A stretch of 64,000 bases of DNA from Pantoea sp. Aalb (GCF_009829985.1 NZ_SZZU01000001.1:372001-436000); one strand, 5' to 3'; positions 19,265 through 30,585 are shown, counted from the stretch's first letter. Numbers and translations are program-made. The notes: a model not told the origin generated them from the letters alone.

Positions 19265-21655
19265 TTAATTCCTCAAAGTTGCATGGAGTTGCTTTTGTAA
19301 TGCCTCAATGCATTTATTAACAATCGCAGCAATCTCCTCTTCTTCGAGTGTCCGGCTGGTATCTTGCAAAATTAGGCTAATAGCAAGGCTCTTTTTACCT
19401 TTATTCACACCTTTACCACGGTACACATCAAATAAGTTTATATTAACTAATTGATTTGCGCAAACTTTTTTACATTCTGCTATAATTTGTGCTGCAGGAA
19501 TATGTTCGGATACTACAATAGCAATATCACGACGATTTGCAGGAAAGCGTGAAATCGCGCATGCATTAGGTAAAATACGGTCTATGATCTTATCCCACAA
19601 TAATTCAAATACTACAGTGCATCCATTAAGACTTAATTTACCTTCTAATTCTGGATGTATAACTCCAATAAATCCAATACGTTCATCAGATAAATAAATA
19701 GCCGCACTTTGTCCTGGATGTAGAGCAGGATTCGCTTCTGCACAGAAAGAAATTTCCTCTAATTTACCAGTTAAATCTAATATTGATTCTAAATCTCCTT
19801 TTAAATCATAAAAATCCACTTCTTGAGATTGTATATCCCAATGCTCTTTGTATCTATTACCGCTTAAGACTCCTGCTAGCATAAATTCTTGACGAACTCC
19901 TAGATCAGATTGTGAATCAACAATAAATCGTAATCCACTCTCAAATAAACGTACACGCCGTTGCTGACGTTTTTGATTATATACTACAGCGCTAAGTAAC
20001 CCGATCAATAAAGAAAGACGCATTGCTGACATTTCATGAGAAATTGGATTTAGTATAATCAATGTTTTTTCTTCTGGATACAATAATTGCTGCATTTTAG
20101 GATCAACAAAACTATAAGTAATAGCTTCTTGATAACCTTTATCTACTAGCATATTTTTTACGCGGTTTAGTGATAAATTAGTTTCGCAATGCTGAGTCAT
20201 AGTTAAATTAGTAGTAAGCGGTATTTTTGGAATATTATTATAACCATAAACACGCGCTACTTCTTGTATTAAATCTTCTTCTAATTGTATATCAAAACGC
20301 CAACTAGGAACTATAACTCTCCACGCTCCTATACTAAAAGCAACTTCATAACCAAGTCGTTTTAAAATATCTGTTACCTGTTCTTCCGTAATTCTGTATC
20401 CTAAAAGGAGGTTTAGCTTTTCATGCCGTAATATAATAGTAATCTGTTTTGGTAAATGATTTTCTTGAGTTCGATTAACTATTGGACCAACTTTACCGCC
20501 ACAAATATCTACTAATAATTGAGTCGCTCGCTCAATTGCTTTATACTGTAATTCTGGATCTACACCATGTTCGTAACGGCAAGAAGCATCAGTATACAAT
20601 CCATAGCGACGAGCACGTCCACTAATTGCCAACGGATTAAAAAATGCACATTCAATCAATATATTCTTGGTATTATCTTGTATTCCAGAATATTTACCCC
20701 CACATATACCACTTATTGCTAATATTTTATGTTGATCAGCAAGTACTAAAGTATCTTTATTAAGTTTGATTTGAGTACCGTCAAGCGATATAAAATTTTC
20801 ATCTTCTTGTGCCATACGAACTACGATCTCACCCTCAATACAGTCTACATCAAATACATGCATCGGTTGGCCAAGTTCTAATAAAACATAATTAGTAATA
20901 TCAACAAGTGGATTAATAGAGTGAATACCACTGCGACGTAATTTCTCTTGCATCCACAAAGGTGTCAATACTTTAAGATTTATATTTTTTATAATCCTAC
21001 AAAGATAGCGTGGACATTCAATAGTTGCATCAACAAAAATAGCACAAGTTTCATTAGTAGTAACTGTAACTGATTCGATATTAGGTATATTTAATGATAA
21101 AATATTCAGCGCTGCTATCTCACGGGCAATACCAAGTATGCTAAGAGCATCACCACGATTTGATGTAACACTAATTTCAATAATTTTATCATCTAATTGT
21201 AAATAATTGCGTATATCAATACCAATGGGTGCGTTAATTGGTAATTCAATAATTTTACTAAAATCATTATTTATACCAAGATCACCAAAAGAACATAATA
21301 TTCCTTCAGATACAATACCGTATATTGTTGTACTTATTATTTTATATCTACTCGATGGTAATATTATACCTGTAGTAGCTACTACTACTTTCATGCCTTC
21401 CCGACAATTTATCGCATCGCAGATTATATTTAATAGCTTATTATTTCCAATATTAATTTTTGTCAAATTTACTTTTGTATTATGTATATCCTTATAGCAA
21501 TTAACAATCTCACCAATTACTACGCCGTGAAAATCATCAGCTACTGATTTAATAGCATCAACTTTCAAACCTGCCATGGTTATTTGTTCTGAAAGTGCAG
21601 CGCTATTTAGGGTTGGATTTACCCATTCTCGTAACCAAAATTCACTGAATTTCAT
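19265..21655 (-). CDS. pheT: Phenylalanyl-tRNA synthetase beta subunit
   Basis: Large subunit of the alpha2-beta2 enzyme; it provides editing and tRNA binding. The 796-residue product matches the E. coli subunit (795). Domains in order: N-terminal EMAP-like tRNA-binding domain (residues about 40-150), the B3/B4 editing core ([19 protein letters not shown] near 255), the B5 domain, a catalytic-like core, and the C-terminal anticodon-binding domain ([14 protein letters not shown] near 705). It follows pheS by 14 bases and precedes ihfA. Confidence 0.97.
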   Translation of the reverse strand: MKFSEFWLREWVNPTLNSAALSEQITMAGLKVDAIKSVADDFHGVVIGEIVNCYKDIHNTKVNLTKINIGNNKLLNIICDAINCREGMKVVVATTGIILPSSRYKIISTTIYGIVSEGILCSFGDLGINNDFSKIIELPINAPIGIDIRNYLQLDDKIIEISVTSNRGDALSILGIAREIAALNILSLNIPNIESVTVTTNETCAIFVDATIECPRYLCRIIKNINLKVLTPLWMQEKLRRSGIHSINPLVDITNYVLLELGQPMHVFDVDCIEGEIVVRMAQEDENFISLDGTQIKLNKDTLVLADQHKILAISGICGGKYSGIQDNTKNILIECAFFNPLAISGRARRYGLYTDASCRYEHGVDPELQYKAIERATQLLVDICGGKVGPIVNRTQENHLPKQITIILRHEKLNLLLGYRITEEQVTDILKRLGYEVAFSIGAWRVIVPSWRFDIQLEEDLIQEVARVYGYNNIPKIPLTTNLTMTQHCETNLSLNRVKNMLVDKGYQEAITYSFVDPKMQQLLYPEEKTLIILNPISHEMSAMRLSLLIGLLSAVVYNQKRQQRRVRLFESGLRFIVDSQSDLGVRQEFMLAGVLSGNRYKEHWDIQSQEVDFYDLKGDLESILDLTGKLEEISFCAEANPALHPGQSAAIYLSDERIGFIGVIHPELEGKLSLNGCTVVFELLWDKIIDRILPNACAISRFPANRRDIAIVVSEHIPAAQIIAECKKVCANQLVNINLFDVYRGKGVNKGKKSLAISLILQDTSRTLEEEEIAAIVNKCIEALQKQLHATLRN

Positions 21656-21669
21656 TGGATGTCCTGAAT

Positions 21670-22653
21670 TTATTTAAATTGTTTAAGAAAACGCAAATCA
21701 TTTTCAAAAAATACACGTAAATCTGTCACATGGTAGCGTAACATAGCAAGACGCTCTATTCCTATACCAAATGCAAAACCTGAATAAAATTCAGGATCAA
21801 TACCTACGTTTCGAAGAACGTTTGGGTGAACCATGCCACAACCTAATACTTCTAACCATTTATTATCTCTATTTATTACATCAACCTCAGCTGAGATATT
21901 AGTAAATGGAAAATAAGATGCACGTAAGCGAATCTCCATTTTTTTTTCAAAAAATATATTCACAAAATCGTATAATGTATTTTTGAGGTTAGCAAAATTA
22001 ATATTATTATCAATAATAAGTCCTTCCATCTGATGGAACATAGGGCTATGTGTTTGATCATAGTCATTACGATATACACGACCTGGTGCAATAATACGAA
22101 TTGGAGGTTTTTGATTTTTCATAATACGAATTTGAACGCTTGAGGTTTGTGTACGTAACAATCGTGAATTATCAAACCAAAAAGTATCATGTTCTGTACG
22201 AGCAGGATGATGGATTGGAATATTTAAAGCATTAAAATTATGATCATCATCTTCTACTTCTGGTCCAGTTACTACAGAAAATCCTAGATTAATAAATAAA
22301 TATTCAATACGATTAATTGTACGAGTAATGGGATGAAGTCCACCATTTTCTATTCGACGTCCTGGTAGTGAAACATCAATTGTTTCTGAAACTAATTGTG
22401 AATTTAGCTTAATCTGTTCTAATAAAAATTTACGTACTTTAAGGCATTTTTGAATTTGTTGTTTAGCATTGTTAATAGTTAGCCCAATAACTGAACGCTG
22501 TGTAGATGGTATTTCACGCAAAGTCTTAATTTGCGATGTCAATAGCCCTTTCTTACCCAAAAATTCTATACGAATAGCCTCCAATGTAGCAAGATCTAAT
22601 GCTTGGTTAATAGCAATTGTAGCACGATCTACCAGTTTTTTAATTTGAGACAT
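21670..22653 (-). CDS. pheS: Phenylalanyl-tRNA synthetase alpha subunit
   Basis: Catalytic subunit that charges tRNA-Phe. The 327-residue product equals E. coli PheS in length. It starts with a coiled-coil N-terminal part and continues with class II motif 1 (GLHPITRTI), motif 2 ([20 protein letters not shown]) and motif 3 ([13 protein letters not shown]). It is the first structural gene after the attenuator-like terminator at 22731-22762. Confidence 0.98.
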   Translation of the reverse strand: MSQIKKLVDRATIAINQALDLATLEAIRIEFLGKKGLLTSQIKTLREIPSTQRSVIGLTINNAKQQIQKCLKVRKFLLEQIKLNSQLVSETIDVSLPGRRIENGGLHPITRTINRIEYLFINLGFSVVTGPEVEDDDHNFNALNIPIHHPARTEHDTFWFDNSRLLRTQTSSVQIRIMKNQKPPIRIIAPGRVYRNDYDQTHSPMFHQMEGLIIDNNINFANLKNTLYDFVNIFFEKKMEIRLRASYFPFTNISAEVDVINRDNKWLEVLGCGMVHPNVLRNVGIDPEFYSGFAFGIGIERLAMLRYHVTDLRVFFENDLRFLKQFK

Positions 22654-22730
22654 AATTTTCTCTAATTCTATGAATTCTAAATAAACTATTTATTTTTTAT
22701 TAGTAACAAGATTTTATAATGATTTTTTAA

Positions 22731-22762
22731 AATAAAAAGCCTCCAAATTAATGAAGGAGGCT
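22731..22762 (-). terminator. Attenuator-like terminator in pheS leader
   Basis: On the minus strand AGCCTCC and GGAGGCT form a 7-bp GC-rich stem around an 11-base loop, directly followed by TTTTTATTTT. It lies between rplT and pheS, where E. coli carries the pheM leader and the pheST attenuator. It could be a plain terminator or a working attenuator. Confidence 0.85.
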
Positions 22763-22804
22763 GAAGTCTTTAAGTAAGTTTTTTTTATCTTTCTGTTGCT
22801 GCAC
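22748..22804 (-). other. Candidate 18-codon leader ORF before pheS
   Basis: GTG start, preceded by CCGGAG seven bases upstream. It reads VQQQKDKKNLLKDFSLLH (first codon decoded as Met if used) and stops inside the attenuator stem-loop. Position fits pheM, but the peptide has one Phe codon, unlike E. coli PheM with its Phe-rich run. It may be a degraded leader or chance. A TTGACA at 22915-22920 upstream (minus strand) is a possible -35 for a pheST promoter; the -10 is unclear. The rest of the 318-base spacer shows nothing else. Confidence 0.35.
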
Positions 22805-22971
22805 AAAAAACTCCGGTAATTAGATTTTAAATTTAATAAAGTAAGAAAAGCGATATATATGTATATATAATACATACTATTTTATATTTTAATATCTAAT
22901 TTCTTTAATTAGGATGTCAATCTTTTTAATAACTTGCAAACAAAAAAAATAAAATAATTCTATTTTTCAAG

Positions 22972-23328
22972 CTATACTAAATGTAATTTTGTTTTTTCAA
23001 CTAATTTACTGAATACTAATTTATCGAATACAGCCAGATCAGCTAATATTTTACGATCAATATCAATAGATGCTTTTTTTAGAGCATTAATAAAACAACT
23101 ATAAGAGATACCGTTTTGACGCGCTGCAGCATTTATACGTGTAATCCATAGTTGACGAAACTGACGTTTACGTTGACGACGATCGCGATAAGCATACTGC
23201 CCAGCTTTTATAACCGCTTGATAGGCAACACGATATACACGAGAACGTGCCCCGTAGTAACCTTTAGCTTGTTTTAAAATTTTTTTGTGACGTGCACGGG
23301 CAACTACACTACGTTTTACACGAGCCAT
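22972..23328 (-). CDS. rplT: 50S ribosomal protein L20
   Basis: The 118-residue basic protein matches E. coli L20 ([20 protein letters not shown] at the start, [17 protein letters not shown] in the middle). It binds 23S rRNA early in assembly, and in E. coli it also represses translation of rpmI and rplT through an operator in the infC-rpmI region. Order infC-rpmI-rplT is conserved here. Confidence 0.98.
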   Translation of the reverse strand: MARVKRSVVARARHKKILKQAKGYYGARSRVYRVAYQAVIKAGQYAYRDRRQRKRQFRQLWITRINAAARQNGISYSCFINALKKASIDIDRKILADLAVFDKLVFSKLVEKTKLHLV

Positions 23329-23410
23329 ATAAGCTTTTCCTCATAATACTTTATACTTTTTACCTTCTGGATTACCTCTATGTAGTACATCTAAATGAGA
23401 TTTATCATAA

Positions 23411-23611
23411 TTAATATTTATATGGTATAGAGGAAATGACAAAACCTATATCACCTTTAGATACATTACTTTTAGAACGTAGATGGCGTTTACGCTTAGT
23501 TGATTTTTTAGTCAAAATATGACGTAAGTTAGCTTGTTTACGTTTAAAATTACCAGAAGATGTTCTTTTAAAACGTTTGGCCGCGCTACGTACAGTCTTA
23601 ATCTTTATCAT
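23411..23611 (-). CDS. rpmI: 50S ribosomal protein L35
   Basis: The 66-residue product matches L35: [15 protein letters not shown] near the start, then [18 protein letters not shown]. It lies between infC and rplT. The 76-base infC-rpmI spacer contains a GC-richer patch (GCCGCAAGC on the minus strand) where the E. coli L20 translational operator lies, but I cannot confirm the pseudoknot. Its ribosome binding site is weak. Confidence 0.97.
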   Translation of the reverse strand: MIKIKTVRSAAKRFKRTSSGNFKRKQANLRHILTKKSTKRKRHLRSKSNVSKGDIGFVISSIPYKY

Positions 23612-23687
23612 TTTAAATATTCACTCTTGATTTAATTAGTTCAATAGAATAAAACGTACATAGCTTGCGGCATTTTTATTTAAAAAG

Positions 23688-24230
23688 CTACTGTTTCTTC
23701 TTAGGAGCAAGTATCATGATTATTTGACGACCTTCAATCTTTGTTGGAAAAGATTCTATTATTGCTAATTGATTAAGATCATCTTTTACACGATTAAGCA
23801 TTTCCATCCCAATTTGTTGATGTGCCATTTCACGACCACGAAAACGTAGTGTGATTTTAACTTTATCACCTTCTTCTAAAAAACGACTTAAATTACGTAG
23901 TTTAACCTGATAATCACTTTCATCAGTACCAGGACGAAATTTTATTTCTTTTACTTGAATAATTTTTTGTTTCTTTTTTTGTTCCTTTAAAGATTTATTT
24001 TTTTCATATAGGAATTTACCATAATCCATAATACGGCAAACCGGTGGTTCAGCATTAGGGCTAATTTCAACTAAATCTGCCCCAATTTCTTCTGCTTTTT
24101 CAATTGCTTCACGTAATAAGACAATGCCGATTTGTTCACCATTAATACCAGTTAAACGCACTTCATGAGCACGTATTTCACTATTAAGACGATGTGAACG
24201 TATCAGTTGTACTCGTTTTCCGCCTTTAAT
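23688..24230 (-). CDS. infC: Translation initiation factor IF-3 with AUU start
   Basis: IF-3 binds the 30S subunit and proofreads start codons. From the ATT at 24228-24230 the product has 180 residues, exactly the E. coli length. It begins (I)[20 protein letters not shown] and ends MILAPKKKQ. In E. coli infC also begins with AUU, which IF-3 itself discriminates against, giving autoregulation. No ATG or GTG lies at the proper place upstream, and a later GTG would remove the conserved N-terminal residues. The start lies three bases after the thrS stop; TAAGGT at the end of thrS is the ribosome binding site. The core IF3 domains ([28 protein letters not shown]) are intact. Confidence 0.95.
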   Translation of the reverse strand: MKGGKRVQLIRSHRLNSEIRAHEVRLTGINGEQIGIVLLREAIEKAEEIGADLVEISPNAEPPVCRIMDYGKFLYEKNKSLKEQKKKQKIIQVKEIKFRPGTDESDYQVKLRNLSRFLEEGDKVKITLRFRGREMAHQQIGMEMLNRVKDDLNQLAIIESFPTKIEGRQIIMILAPKKKQ

Positions 24231-24233
24231 ACC

Positions 24234-26162
24234 TTATTCCTCCAATTGATAACGGTGTCGGTTACAAATTTCTTTCTGTAGCCTTTTAATAAATAGATCA
24301 ATATCTATACTTTCAAGATTTTTACTGCGGCGAGATCTTACAGAAATTTTATTTGCTTTTACTTCTTTTTCACCACAAACTAAAATATAAGGTACATGGT
24401 ATAATGTATGCTCACGAATTTTAAAATTGATTTTTTTATTCCTCAAATCTGCTTTAACACGAATATTTGCATTTTCCAATTTTTTTGTCAATTCGTTAAC
24501 ATATTGTCTTTGACCATCGGTAATATTCATTATAACAGTTTGTATTGGAGCTAACCAGCTTGGAAAAGCTCCTGCAAATTCTTCTGTTAAAATACCAATA
24601 AATCTTTCCATAGAACCCATAATTGCACGATGAATTATAACTGGATATTGACGATTGTTATTTTTATCTATGTAAGTGGCATTTAAACTTTGAGGTAAAA
24701 AAAAATCCAATTGAATAGTACCACATTGCCAAGCACGATTAAGACAATCATATAAAGTAAATTCGATTTTAGGACCGTAAAAAGCTCCTTCTCCTTTCTG
24801 ATATTGAAATAAAATTGAATTATCTTCTAGAGTTTTAGCTAGATCTAATTCTGCACGATCCCACATTTTATCAGTACCGATACGTTTTAATGGACGAGTA
24901 GAAAGTTTTACAGTAATTTTTTTGAACCCAAATATACTATATATATCGTAAACCATACGTATACAACTACTAACTTCATCACGTACTTGATCTTCGGTAC
25001 AAAAAATATGAGCATCATCTTGAATAAAACCACGAACTCGCATTAATCCATATAATGCACCTGATGGTTCATTACGATGACAGCTGCCAAATTCTGCTAT
25101 CCGTACTGGTAAATCTCGATAAGATTTCAAACCTTGATTGAAAATTTGAACATGACCAGGACAATTCATTGGTTTAATACAATATTCATGGTGTTCAGAA
25201 GATGTCATAAACATAGCATCTTTATAATTATCCCAATGACCGCTTTTTTGCCATAATATATGGTCTAATATCATCGGGCTTTTGACCTCTTGGTAATTAT
25301 ATTCTTTCAATTTTATACGTAAGAATGTTTCTAATTCACGGAATATAGTCCAACCATTGTTATGCCAAAATACCATGCCAGGTGCTTCTTCTTGTACATG
25401 ATATAAATCAAGATATTTACCAATTTTACGATGATCTCTCTTTGCTAATTCTTCTAAAGAGTGTAAATAAGTAAATAATTGTTTTTTACTCGCCCATGCT
25501 GTACCATAAATACGTTGTAGCATTTTATTATTATTTTTACCACGCCAATAAGCACCAGCAATTGTTTGTAATTTAAAATAACGACAAAAAAAAATGTTAG
25601 GAACATGAGGACCATGGCACATATCTATATATTCTTCATGCATATATAAATTCCAATTATTCCTTGTGCTGATATTTTCATCAAGTATAATAGTTTTATA
25701 TATTTCTCCACGTTTACTAAATAGCTCGTGTGCTTCCTGCCAACTCACTTTTTTTTTCATTATTATATAATTATTTGATACTAAATCATGCATATGTTTT
25801 TCTAACTGCTCAAGATTTTCTTTTGTTAGTACATTATCTATATCAATATCATAATAAAAGCCATTATCCACTATATTGCCTATTGCCATTTTAGTATTTG
25901 GCCATAGTTGCTTAATAGCATGTCCTAATAAGTGAGAACAAGAACGTCGAATAATTTTTAAACCATCTTCATCTTTATCAGTGATTATTGAAACTTTAGA
26001 ATCTTCTGTAATTAATTCAATAGTATCAACTAATTCATCATTAACAAGTCCTGCAATACAAGTTTTAGCTAATTTAGGACTTATATGGGAAGCAATATTT
26101 ATCAAACTGATAGGGCACGTAAAGTTACGTTGGCTGCCATCAGGAAAAGTAATCAGTGGCAT
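24234..26162 (-). CDS. thrS: Threonyl-tRNA synthetase
   Basis: Charges tRNA-Thr and edits mischarged serine. The 642-residue product equals E. coli ThrS. Domains: N-terminal TGS domain ([13 protein letters not shown]), editing domain with [13 protein letters not shown] near residue 72, class II core with [11 protein letters not shown] (a zinc ligand Cys) and motif 2 [17 protein letters not shown], and a C-terminal anticodon domain. SD AAGGAT precedes the ATG. It heads the thrS-infC-rpmI-rplT cluster. In E. coli it represses its own translation through a tRNA-like leader; two stem-loops are visible in the leader here. Confidence 0.98.
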   Translation of the reverse strand: MPLITFPDGSQRNFTCPISLINIASHISPKLAKTCIAGLVNDELVDTIELITEDSKVSIITDKDEDGLKIIRRSCSHLLGHAIKQLWPNTKMAIGNIVDNGFYYDIDIDNVLTKENLEQLEKHMHDLVSNNYIIMKKKVSWQEAHELFSKRGEIYKTIILDENISTRNNWNLYMHEEYIDMCHGPHVPNIFFCRYFKLQTIAGAYWRGKNNNKMLQRIYGTAWASKKQLFTYLHSLEELAKRDHRKIGKYLDLYHVQEEAPGMVFWHNNGWTIFRELETFLRIKLKEYNYQEVKSPMILDHILWQKSGHWDNYKDAMFMTSSEHHEYCIKPMNCPGHVQIFNQGLKSYRDLPVRIAEFGSCHRNEPSGALYGLMRVRGFIQDDAHIFCTEDQVRDEVSSCIRMVYDIYSIFGFKKITVKLSTRPLKRIGTDKMWDRAELDLAKTLEDNSILFQYQKGEGAFYGPKIEFTLYDCLNRAWQCGTIQLDFFLPQSLNATYIDKNNNRQYPVIIHRAIMGSMERFIGILTEEFAGAFPSWLAPIQTVIMNITDGQRQYVNELTKKLENANIRVKADLRNKKINFKIREHTLYHVPYILVCGEKEVKANKISVRSRRSKNLESIDIDLFIKRLQKEICNRHRYQLEE

Positions 26163-26737
26163 GTGTTATCCTTTAATTGCAATAATACATGATTATGCAT
26201 AAAAGTTACATGCACGCATGTAGTATTGTATCTTTATACAATATAAATCAACTAATGTAATTATAATTTAATAGTGTTTATTATTTTTCTATAATAAAAG
26301 AATAATAACATTATTTATGAGCAAGAAAAATCTACACAATAGATGATTTTAAAATAGATTTAAATCTATGAATTGTAATTAAATTACATTTCATATGATA
26401 GTAGATAAGAATGATAAATATGTATTTATATTAATGTAAATTATGTTTGCAAATTAACTAAATAAATAAAATCCCATTAAATAAATAATTTAATTATTAT
26501 ATTTTTATCTTTAACTAATTTAATCTTTAAATTATTAATTATATGTTTCATCCTATCATAAAAAAAATGAATTTTAATATGATAAATAATAATTTATAGT
26601 ATTATTCTTTTTTTATTTTCAATTTAAAATAAAAAAACAGTATATTTTGATTAGTAAAAATTATTTATCTTTTAAATGGAGATGAACATGTAATTAATTA
26701 TATTAAGAAAATAATTTATTCATATAAAGGAAATCTA
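26163..26737. other. Divergent spacer between thrS and nadE
   Basis: 575 bases with no recognisable gene. The left 60 bases are the thrS leader with two stem-loops. The rest is very AT-rich and should hold the divergent promoters. The E. coli genes between thrS and nadE are lost. Confidence 0.6.
26176..26222 (-). promoter_or_regulatory. Candidate thrS operator stem-loops
   Basis: On the minus strand two hairpins precede the thrS start. The upstream one (26207-26222) is TACATG / CATGTA with loop CGTG, so the loop shows CGU as in a tRNA-Thr anticodon. The downstream one (26176-26200) is ATGCATAAT / ATTATTGCAAT with one bulge. E. coli thrS uses anticodon-like stem-loops upstream of its start as an operator bound by ThrS. 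The resemblance is suggestive, but the distances differ. Confidence 0.35.
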
Positions 26738-27562
26738 ATGACACTTCAAAAAGAAATAATTCAATCGTTAGGTGTTAAATCATTTATTGAACCAGAGAAA
26801 GAAATTGAAATGATAGTAAATTTTTTACAATCATATCTCATCGTAAATACTCATCTAAAAACCTTTGTATTAGGTATTAGTGGAGGACAAGATTCTACAC
26901 TAGCTGGTATTTTATCGCAAATAGCAATATGTAAATTGCGTGAAAAAACAAAGAATAAAAACTATTCTTTTATTGCTGTACGTTTACCATATGGTATTCA
27001 ATTAGATGAACAAGATTGTCAAGATGCATTAAAATTTATTAATCCAGATAAGATTATTTTTATAAATATTAAAGAAGCTGTCTTGGCTAGTGAATGTGCT
27101 CTTAAAAATGCTAATATTGCCATATCAAATCTAATGCATGGTAATCAAAAAGCACGTGAACGAATGAAAATACAATATAGTATTGCAGCAAGTACTCATG
27201 GTATCGTTATAGGTACTGATCACGCAGCTGAAGCAATTACTGGTTTTTATACTAAATATGGCGATGGTGGTGTAGATATTAATCCTCTCTTTCATTTAAA
27301 TAAACGTCAAGGTAAACAATTATTAAAAATATTAGGGTGCCCAGAACATTTGTATTTAAAAAATCCTACTGCTGGTTTAGAAGATGAACACCCATATGTA
27401 TTAGATGAGGTTATTTTAAAAGTTACGTATCAACAAATAGATGATTATTTAGAAGGAAAAACCATTGATGAGATAGCGGCTAAAACTATCGAATCTTGGT
27501 ATTTAAAAACAAATCATAAACGTCATATGCCTATTAATATATTTGATAGTTTCTGGAAGTAA
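26738..27562 (+). CDS. nadE: NH3-dependent NAD+ synthetase
   Basis: Final step of NAD synthesis: amidation of nicotinate adenine dinucleotide with ammonia and ATP. The 274-residue product matches E. coli NadE. It has the PP-loop [10 protein letters not shown] near residue 47, the conserved [10 protein letters not shown] and [20 protein letters not shown] stretches, and the C-terminal [23 protein letters not shown] precedes the ATG. It ends at the junction where synteny with E. coli moves to a different map region. Confidence 0.97.
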   Translation: MTLQKEIIQSLGVKSFIEPEKEIEMIVNFLQSYLIVNTHLKTFVLGISGGQDSTLAGILSQIAICKLREKTKNKNYSFIAVRLPYGIQLDEQDCQDALKFINPDKIIFINIKEAVLASECALKNANIAISNLMHGNQKARERMKIQYSIAASTHGIVIGTDHAAEAITGFYTKYGDGGVDINPLFHLNKRQGKQLLKILGCPEHLYLKNPTAGLEDEHPYVLDEVILKVTYQQIDDYLEGKTIDEIAAKTIESWYLKTNHKRHMPINIFDSFWK

Positions 27563-27646
27563 TGTAATCAACAAAATAAGAAATTAAGAAATATTTAAAA
27601 TTTTTCTTATGATTTTAAATATTTTAATTCTTTTGAAAGATTTTTT

Positions 27647-27672
27647 TTTTAATAGTATAGATACTATTAAAA
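27647..27672. terminator. Bidirectional terminator nadE / ycdX
   Basis: TTTTAATAGTA and its reverse complement pair over 11 bp around a TAGA loop, in the 138-base spacer between convergent nadE and ycdX. A run of T on the left side, seen as A from the other strand, fits a terminator for transcripts coming from the ycdX side read in reverse. Confidence 0.6.
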
Positions 27673-27700
27673 CTATAATACTTACTATTTTTAATGAAGA

Positions 27701-28438
27701 TTAAAAATCTAAAAATTCATTAATAATTTTACCTTTGCGTTGTTCTAAAAAGTCAAGAATACATCGTGGTGTAAAGTTTAATATAAAAGATTCTGGGAAA
27801 TTTAGTTTATTGGTAATACGAATACAATGTTCAAATTTACCAATATTAAATGCAATATGGGAATCAGAACCAAATGCTAAACGACCATTAGCATTACGTA
27901 CTGCTTCTACAATTGCATAACAGTTTGGTTCACTACCTGGTCTAGAATATTCAAAAGAAGAGTTATTAATTTCAAGTGCTACATTATAGTATGCTGCTGC
28001 TTCAGCTATAGCTAGAATGTCTATTGGAAATTTCGGATTACCAGGATGACTTATAATATCTACTAAACCACTTGCTATAGTCGCAATCATAGCTTCAGTA
28101 TGATGAATTTTATTAGTTGGCACATATACCGATTCATGGAAACCTGCAATGATCAGATCTAATTCATCAATTATAGATTGATTACAATCAATTTCTCCTT
28201 GTTGATTTTTAATATTAGCCTCTATTCCTCTAAGTACTCCTACACCATCAATTATACGTGGCCAAATACGCATATTAATAAAATGCCAATAATGAGGTGC
28301 ATCTATCATATTTGGACCATGATCAGTAATAGCAAACATTTTAATCCCATTTTTTTTTGCTTGGATGATATAATCGTGTAAAGTACTATAAGAATGAGTG
28401 CTCGCAATAGTATGAACATGTAAATCAATAGGATACAT
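27701..28438 (-). CDS. ycdX: PHP-domain phosphatase YcdX
   Basis: Metal-dependent hydrolase of the PHP family. The 245-residue product equals E. coli YcdX in length. Metal-binding motifs are visible: [10 protein letters not shown] (residues about 5-14), [17 protein letters not shown] and [13 protein letters not shown]. coli YcdX is a trinuclear zinc phosphatase with an unclear natural substrate, linked to swarming. It is the first gene after the synteny junction. Confidence 0.93.
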   Translation of the reverse strand: MYPIDLHVHTIASTHSYSTLHDYIIQAKKNGIKMFAITDHGPNMIDAPHYWHFINMRIWPRIIDGVGVLRGIEANIKNQQGEIDCNQSIIDELDLIIAGFHESVYVPTNKIHHTEAMIATIASGLVDIISHPGNPKFPIDILAIAEAAAYYNVALEINNSSFEYSRPGSEPNCYAIVEAVRNANGRLAFGSDSHIAFNIGKFEHCIRITNKLNFPESFILNFTPRCILDFLEQRKGKIINEFLDF

Positions 28439-28844
28439 TATTTTCCCTTTAAAATTTAATATAAATAAATTAACAAAGCTATCTATTAATTTTAAAAAAT
28501 AAAATTAGTTTTTGGTGATTAAAAAATAAATAAGAGACTATTAATCTAATTTATAGTATTAACAATACTATAAACTTTTTTTAAAAAAATATAGCTATAG
28601 TATAGTGATATTTTGTATGATACGAATCAAATTTTATATTTGATATATAGATAGAAATTATTATTCTTAAACAAAAAGACAAATAAGTTATATACAATTA
28701 AGTATATTAATGTTCTATAATAAAATATTAATTGATATGTAATATTTTAAATTTTCTTAATAAAGTAAGTAAATAAACTATAATAAATAAATACTAAAGT
28801 TATAGTAATAAAAATTAGTATTTTTTTAAATAAGGAGAAAGTAG
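28439..28844. other. Divergent spacer between ycdX and treA
   Basis: 406 bases with no recognisable gene. It should hold the promoters for ycdX (minus) and treA (plus). A terminator-like hairpin lies at 28550-28574. A second small inverted repeat (ATCAAAT / ATTTGAT) lies near 28627-28645. Confidence 0.6.
28550..28581 (+). terminator. Terminator-like hairpin in treA upstream region
   Basis: TTTATAGTATT and AATACTATAAA pair over 11 bp with an AAC loop, followed by CTTTTTTT. On the plus strand this looks like a classic intrinsic terminator, but no plus-strand gene lies upstream in the spacer. It might be a leader attenuator for treA or a leftover of a lost gene. Confidence 0.5.
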
Positions 28845-30533
28845 ATGGTAAAAAATGTCGTATTAAAGTCAATACGGTTTACTTTTTGGCTAAGCACGGC
28901 TTTATTAGCAGGTTCTTCTACTGCATATTCTGAATATACAAAGTATAAAACATCGAGTAACCAACCTCATACTCCTGATACTTTATTAGGTTCACTTTTT
29001 GATACGGTACAAAAGAAAAGAATTTATCCAGATCAAAAAACATTTGCTGATGCTATTCCTAAATATGATCCTGCATCTATTTTATCTTACTGGCAAGCAC
29101 AAAAAAATCAGCATGATTTTAATTTAAAAAAATTTATAGAAAAAAATTTTATTTTACCCAAAGAACAAAATAAATATGTTCCACCTATTGGACAAAGCTT
29201 ACGAGAACATATTAACAATTTATGGCCGGTATTAACACGAACTAGTCAACATTCTAATCAATATGATTCCCTTTTATCTTTACCAAAACCATATGTTGTT
29301 CCTGGTGGTCGGTTCCGTGAAGTATATTATTGGGATAGTTATTTTACAATGCTCGGGCTTGCAGAAAGTGGTCATTGGGATATAGTACAAAACATGATTG
29401 ATAACTTTGCTTCTCAGCTTAATAAATATGGTCATATACCCAACGGAAATCGTAGTTATTATCTCAGTCGTTCACAACCTCCTTTTTTTAGTTTGATGAT
29501 AGATTTACTAGCACAACATAAAGGCGATAAAATATATCGTCAATATTTACCTCAAATGAAAAAAGAATATAACTATTGGATGGAAGATAGTAATACTGTA
29601 ACAGTAGGGCATGCTATCAAACGTGTAGTTAAATTAACTAATGGTACATTATTGAATCGTTATTGGGATGATCGTGATGTTCCACGTACTGAATCTTGGT
29701 TAGATGATATCAACACTGCAAAAAAAGCACCAAAACGAAATAAAAAACAAGTTTATCGTGACTTACGCTCTGGTGCTGCTTCTGGATGGGATTTTAGCTC
29801 TCGTTGGTTTGCTGATGCACATAATCTAGCATCAATTCACATAACACAACTTGTTCCAATTGATTTAAATAGTTTATTATTTCATTTAGAAAAAACACTA
29901 GCTAAAGCATCAAAAATAGCTAATAAATATAATGATGCAAGAAAATTCAATAACTATGCTAAAAAGCGTCAAATAGCAATTAATCGTTATCTGTGGGATA
30001 AAAAAAATGGTTGGTATGCTGATTATAATTGGAAAAAAAGAAAAATTACTAATCAATTGACAGCTGCCACATTATTCCCTTTATATACTAAACTTGCTTA
30101 TTATAAACAAGCTAAACGTGTAGCATCAGTAGTAGATAAACAGTTATTAAAACCTGGTGGTCTAATTACTACTACGATAAATAGTGGTCAGCAATGGGAT
30201 GCTCCTAATGGTTGGGCACCTTTACAATGGGTTGCTATTGAAGGTTTAGAACATTATAATCAATTTCATATAGCAAATACAATCGGTCATAATTTTCTAC
30301 AAAATGTTCAACAAACTTATAATAAAGAACATAAATTAATTGAGAAATATATAGTAGAAGGGACAAAATTAGGTGGTGGTATAGGAGGTGAATATCCATT
30401 ACAAGATGGTTTTGGTTGGACAAACGCAGTTACACTACTTCTTTTAGATAAATATTGTCCAAAAGATAAAATCTGTAATAATGCTAATACTATTTTAAAT
30501 TCTAATATTAAAGTATTAAATACTATAAACTAA
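28845..30533 (+). CDS. treA: Periplasmic trehalase
   Basis: Glycoside hydrolase family 37 enzyme that splits trehalose into two glucose molecules in the periplasm. The 562-residue product has an N-terminal signal segment ([16 protein letters not shown]). Both trehalase signatures are present: [15 protein letters not shown] from residue 153 and [13 protein letters not shown] near residue 449. Length is close to the 565-residue E. coli TreA. SD AAGGAG precedes the start. Flanks match E. coli (ymgE on the other side, ycgY lost). Trehalose is the main blood sugar of insects, so an exported trehalase fits a life in insect tissue or gut. Confidence 0.96.
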   Translation: MVKNVVLKSIRFTFWLSTALLAGSSTAYSEYTKYKTSSNQPHTPDTLLGSLFDTVQKKRIYPDQKTFADAIPKYDPASILSYWQAQKNQHDFNLKKFIEKNFILPKEQNKYVPPIGQSLREHINNLWPVLTRTSQHSNQYDSLLSLPKPYVVPGGRFREVYYWDSYFTMLGLAESGHWDIVQNMIDNFASQLNKYGHIPNGNRSYYLSRSQPPFFSLMIDLLAQHKGDKIYRQYLPQMKKEYNYWMEDSNTVTVGHAIKRVVKLTNGTLLNRYWDDRDVPRTESWLDDINTAKKAPKRNKKQVYRDLRSGAASGWDFSSRWFADAHNLASIHITQLVPIDLNSLLFHLEKTLAKASKIANKYNDARKFNNYAKKRQIAINRYLWDKKNGWYADYNWKKRKITNQLTAATLFPLYTKLAYYKQAKRVASVVDKQLLKPGGLITTTINSGQQWDAPNGWAPLQWVAIEGLEHYNQFHIANTIGHNFLQNVQQTYNKEHKLIEKYIVEGTKLGGGIGGEYPLQDGFGWTNAVTLLLLDKYCPKDKICNNANTILNSNIKVLNTIN

Positions 30534-30542
30534 TGTTAGTTA

Positions 30543-30585
30543 TTTCTACTTGATCCAAACTCTTAGAATGCGGCTCAAGTAGAAA
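30543..30585 (+). terminator. treA terminator candidate
   Basis: TTTCTACTTGA and TCAAGTAGAAA form an 11-bp perfect stem around a 21-base loop, starting about ten bases after the treA stop and followed by ATTT. The large loop lowers confidence. Confidence 0.55.

Noticed and set aside
22860..22880. Alternating TA-rich stretch as a Tyr-rich pheM leader
   Set aside because: An ATG here opens a long frame through the attenuator without a stop at the right place, and it encodes Tyr and Ile from TATATA repeats, not Phe.
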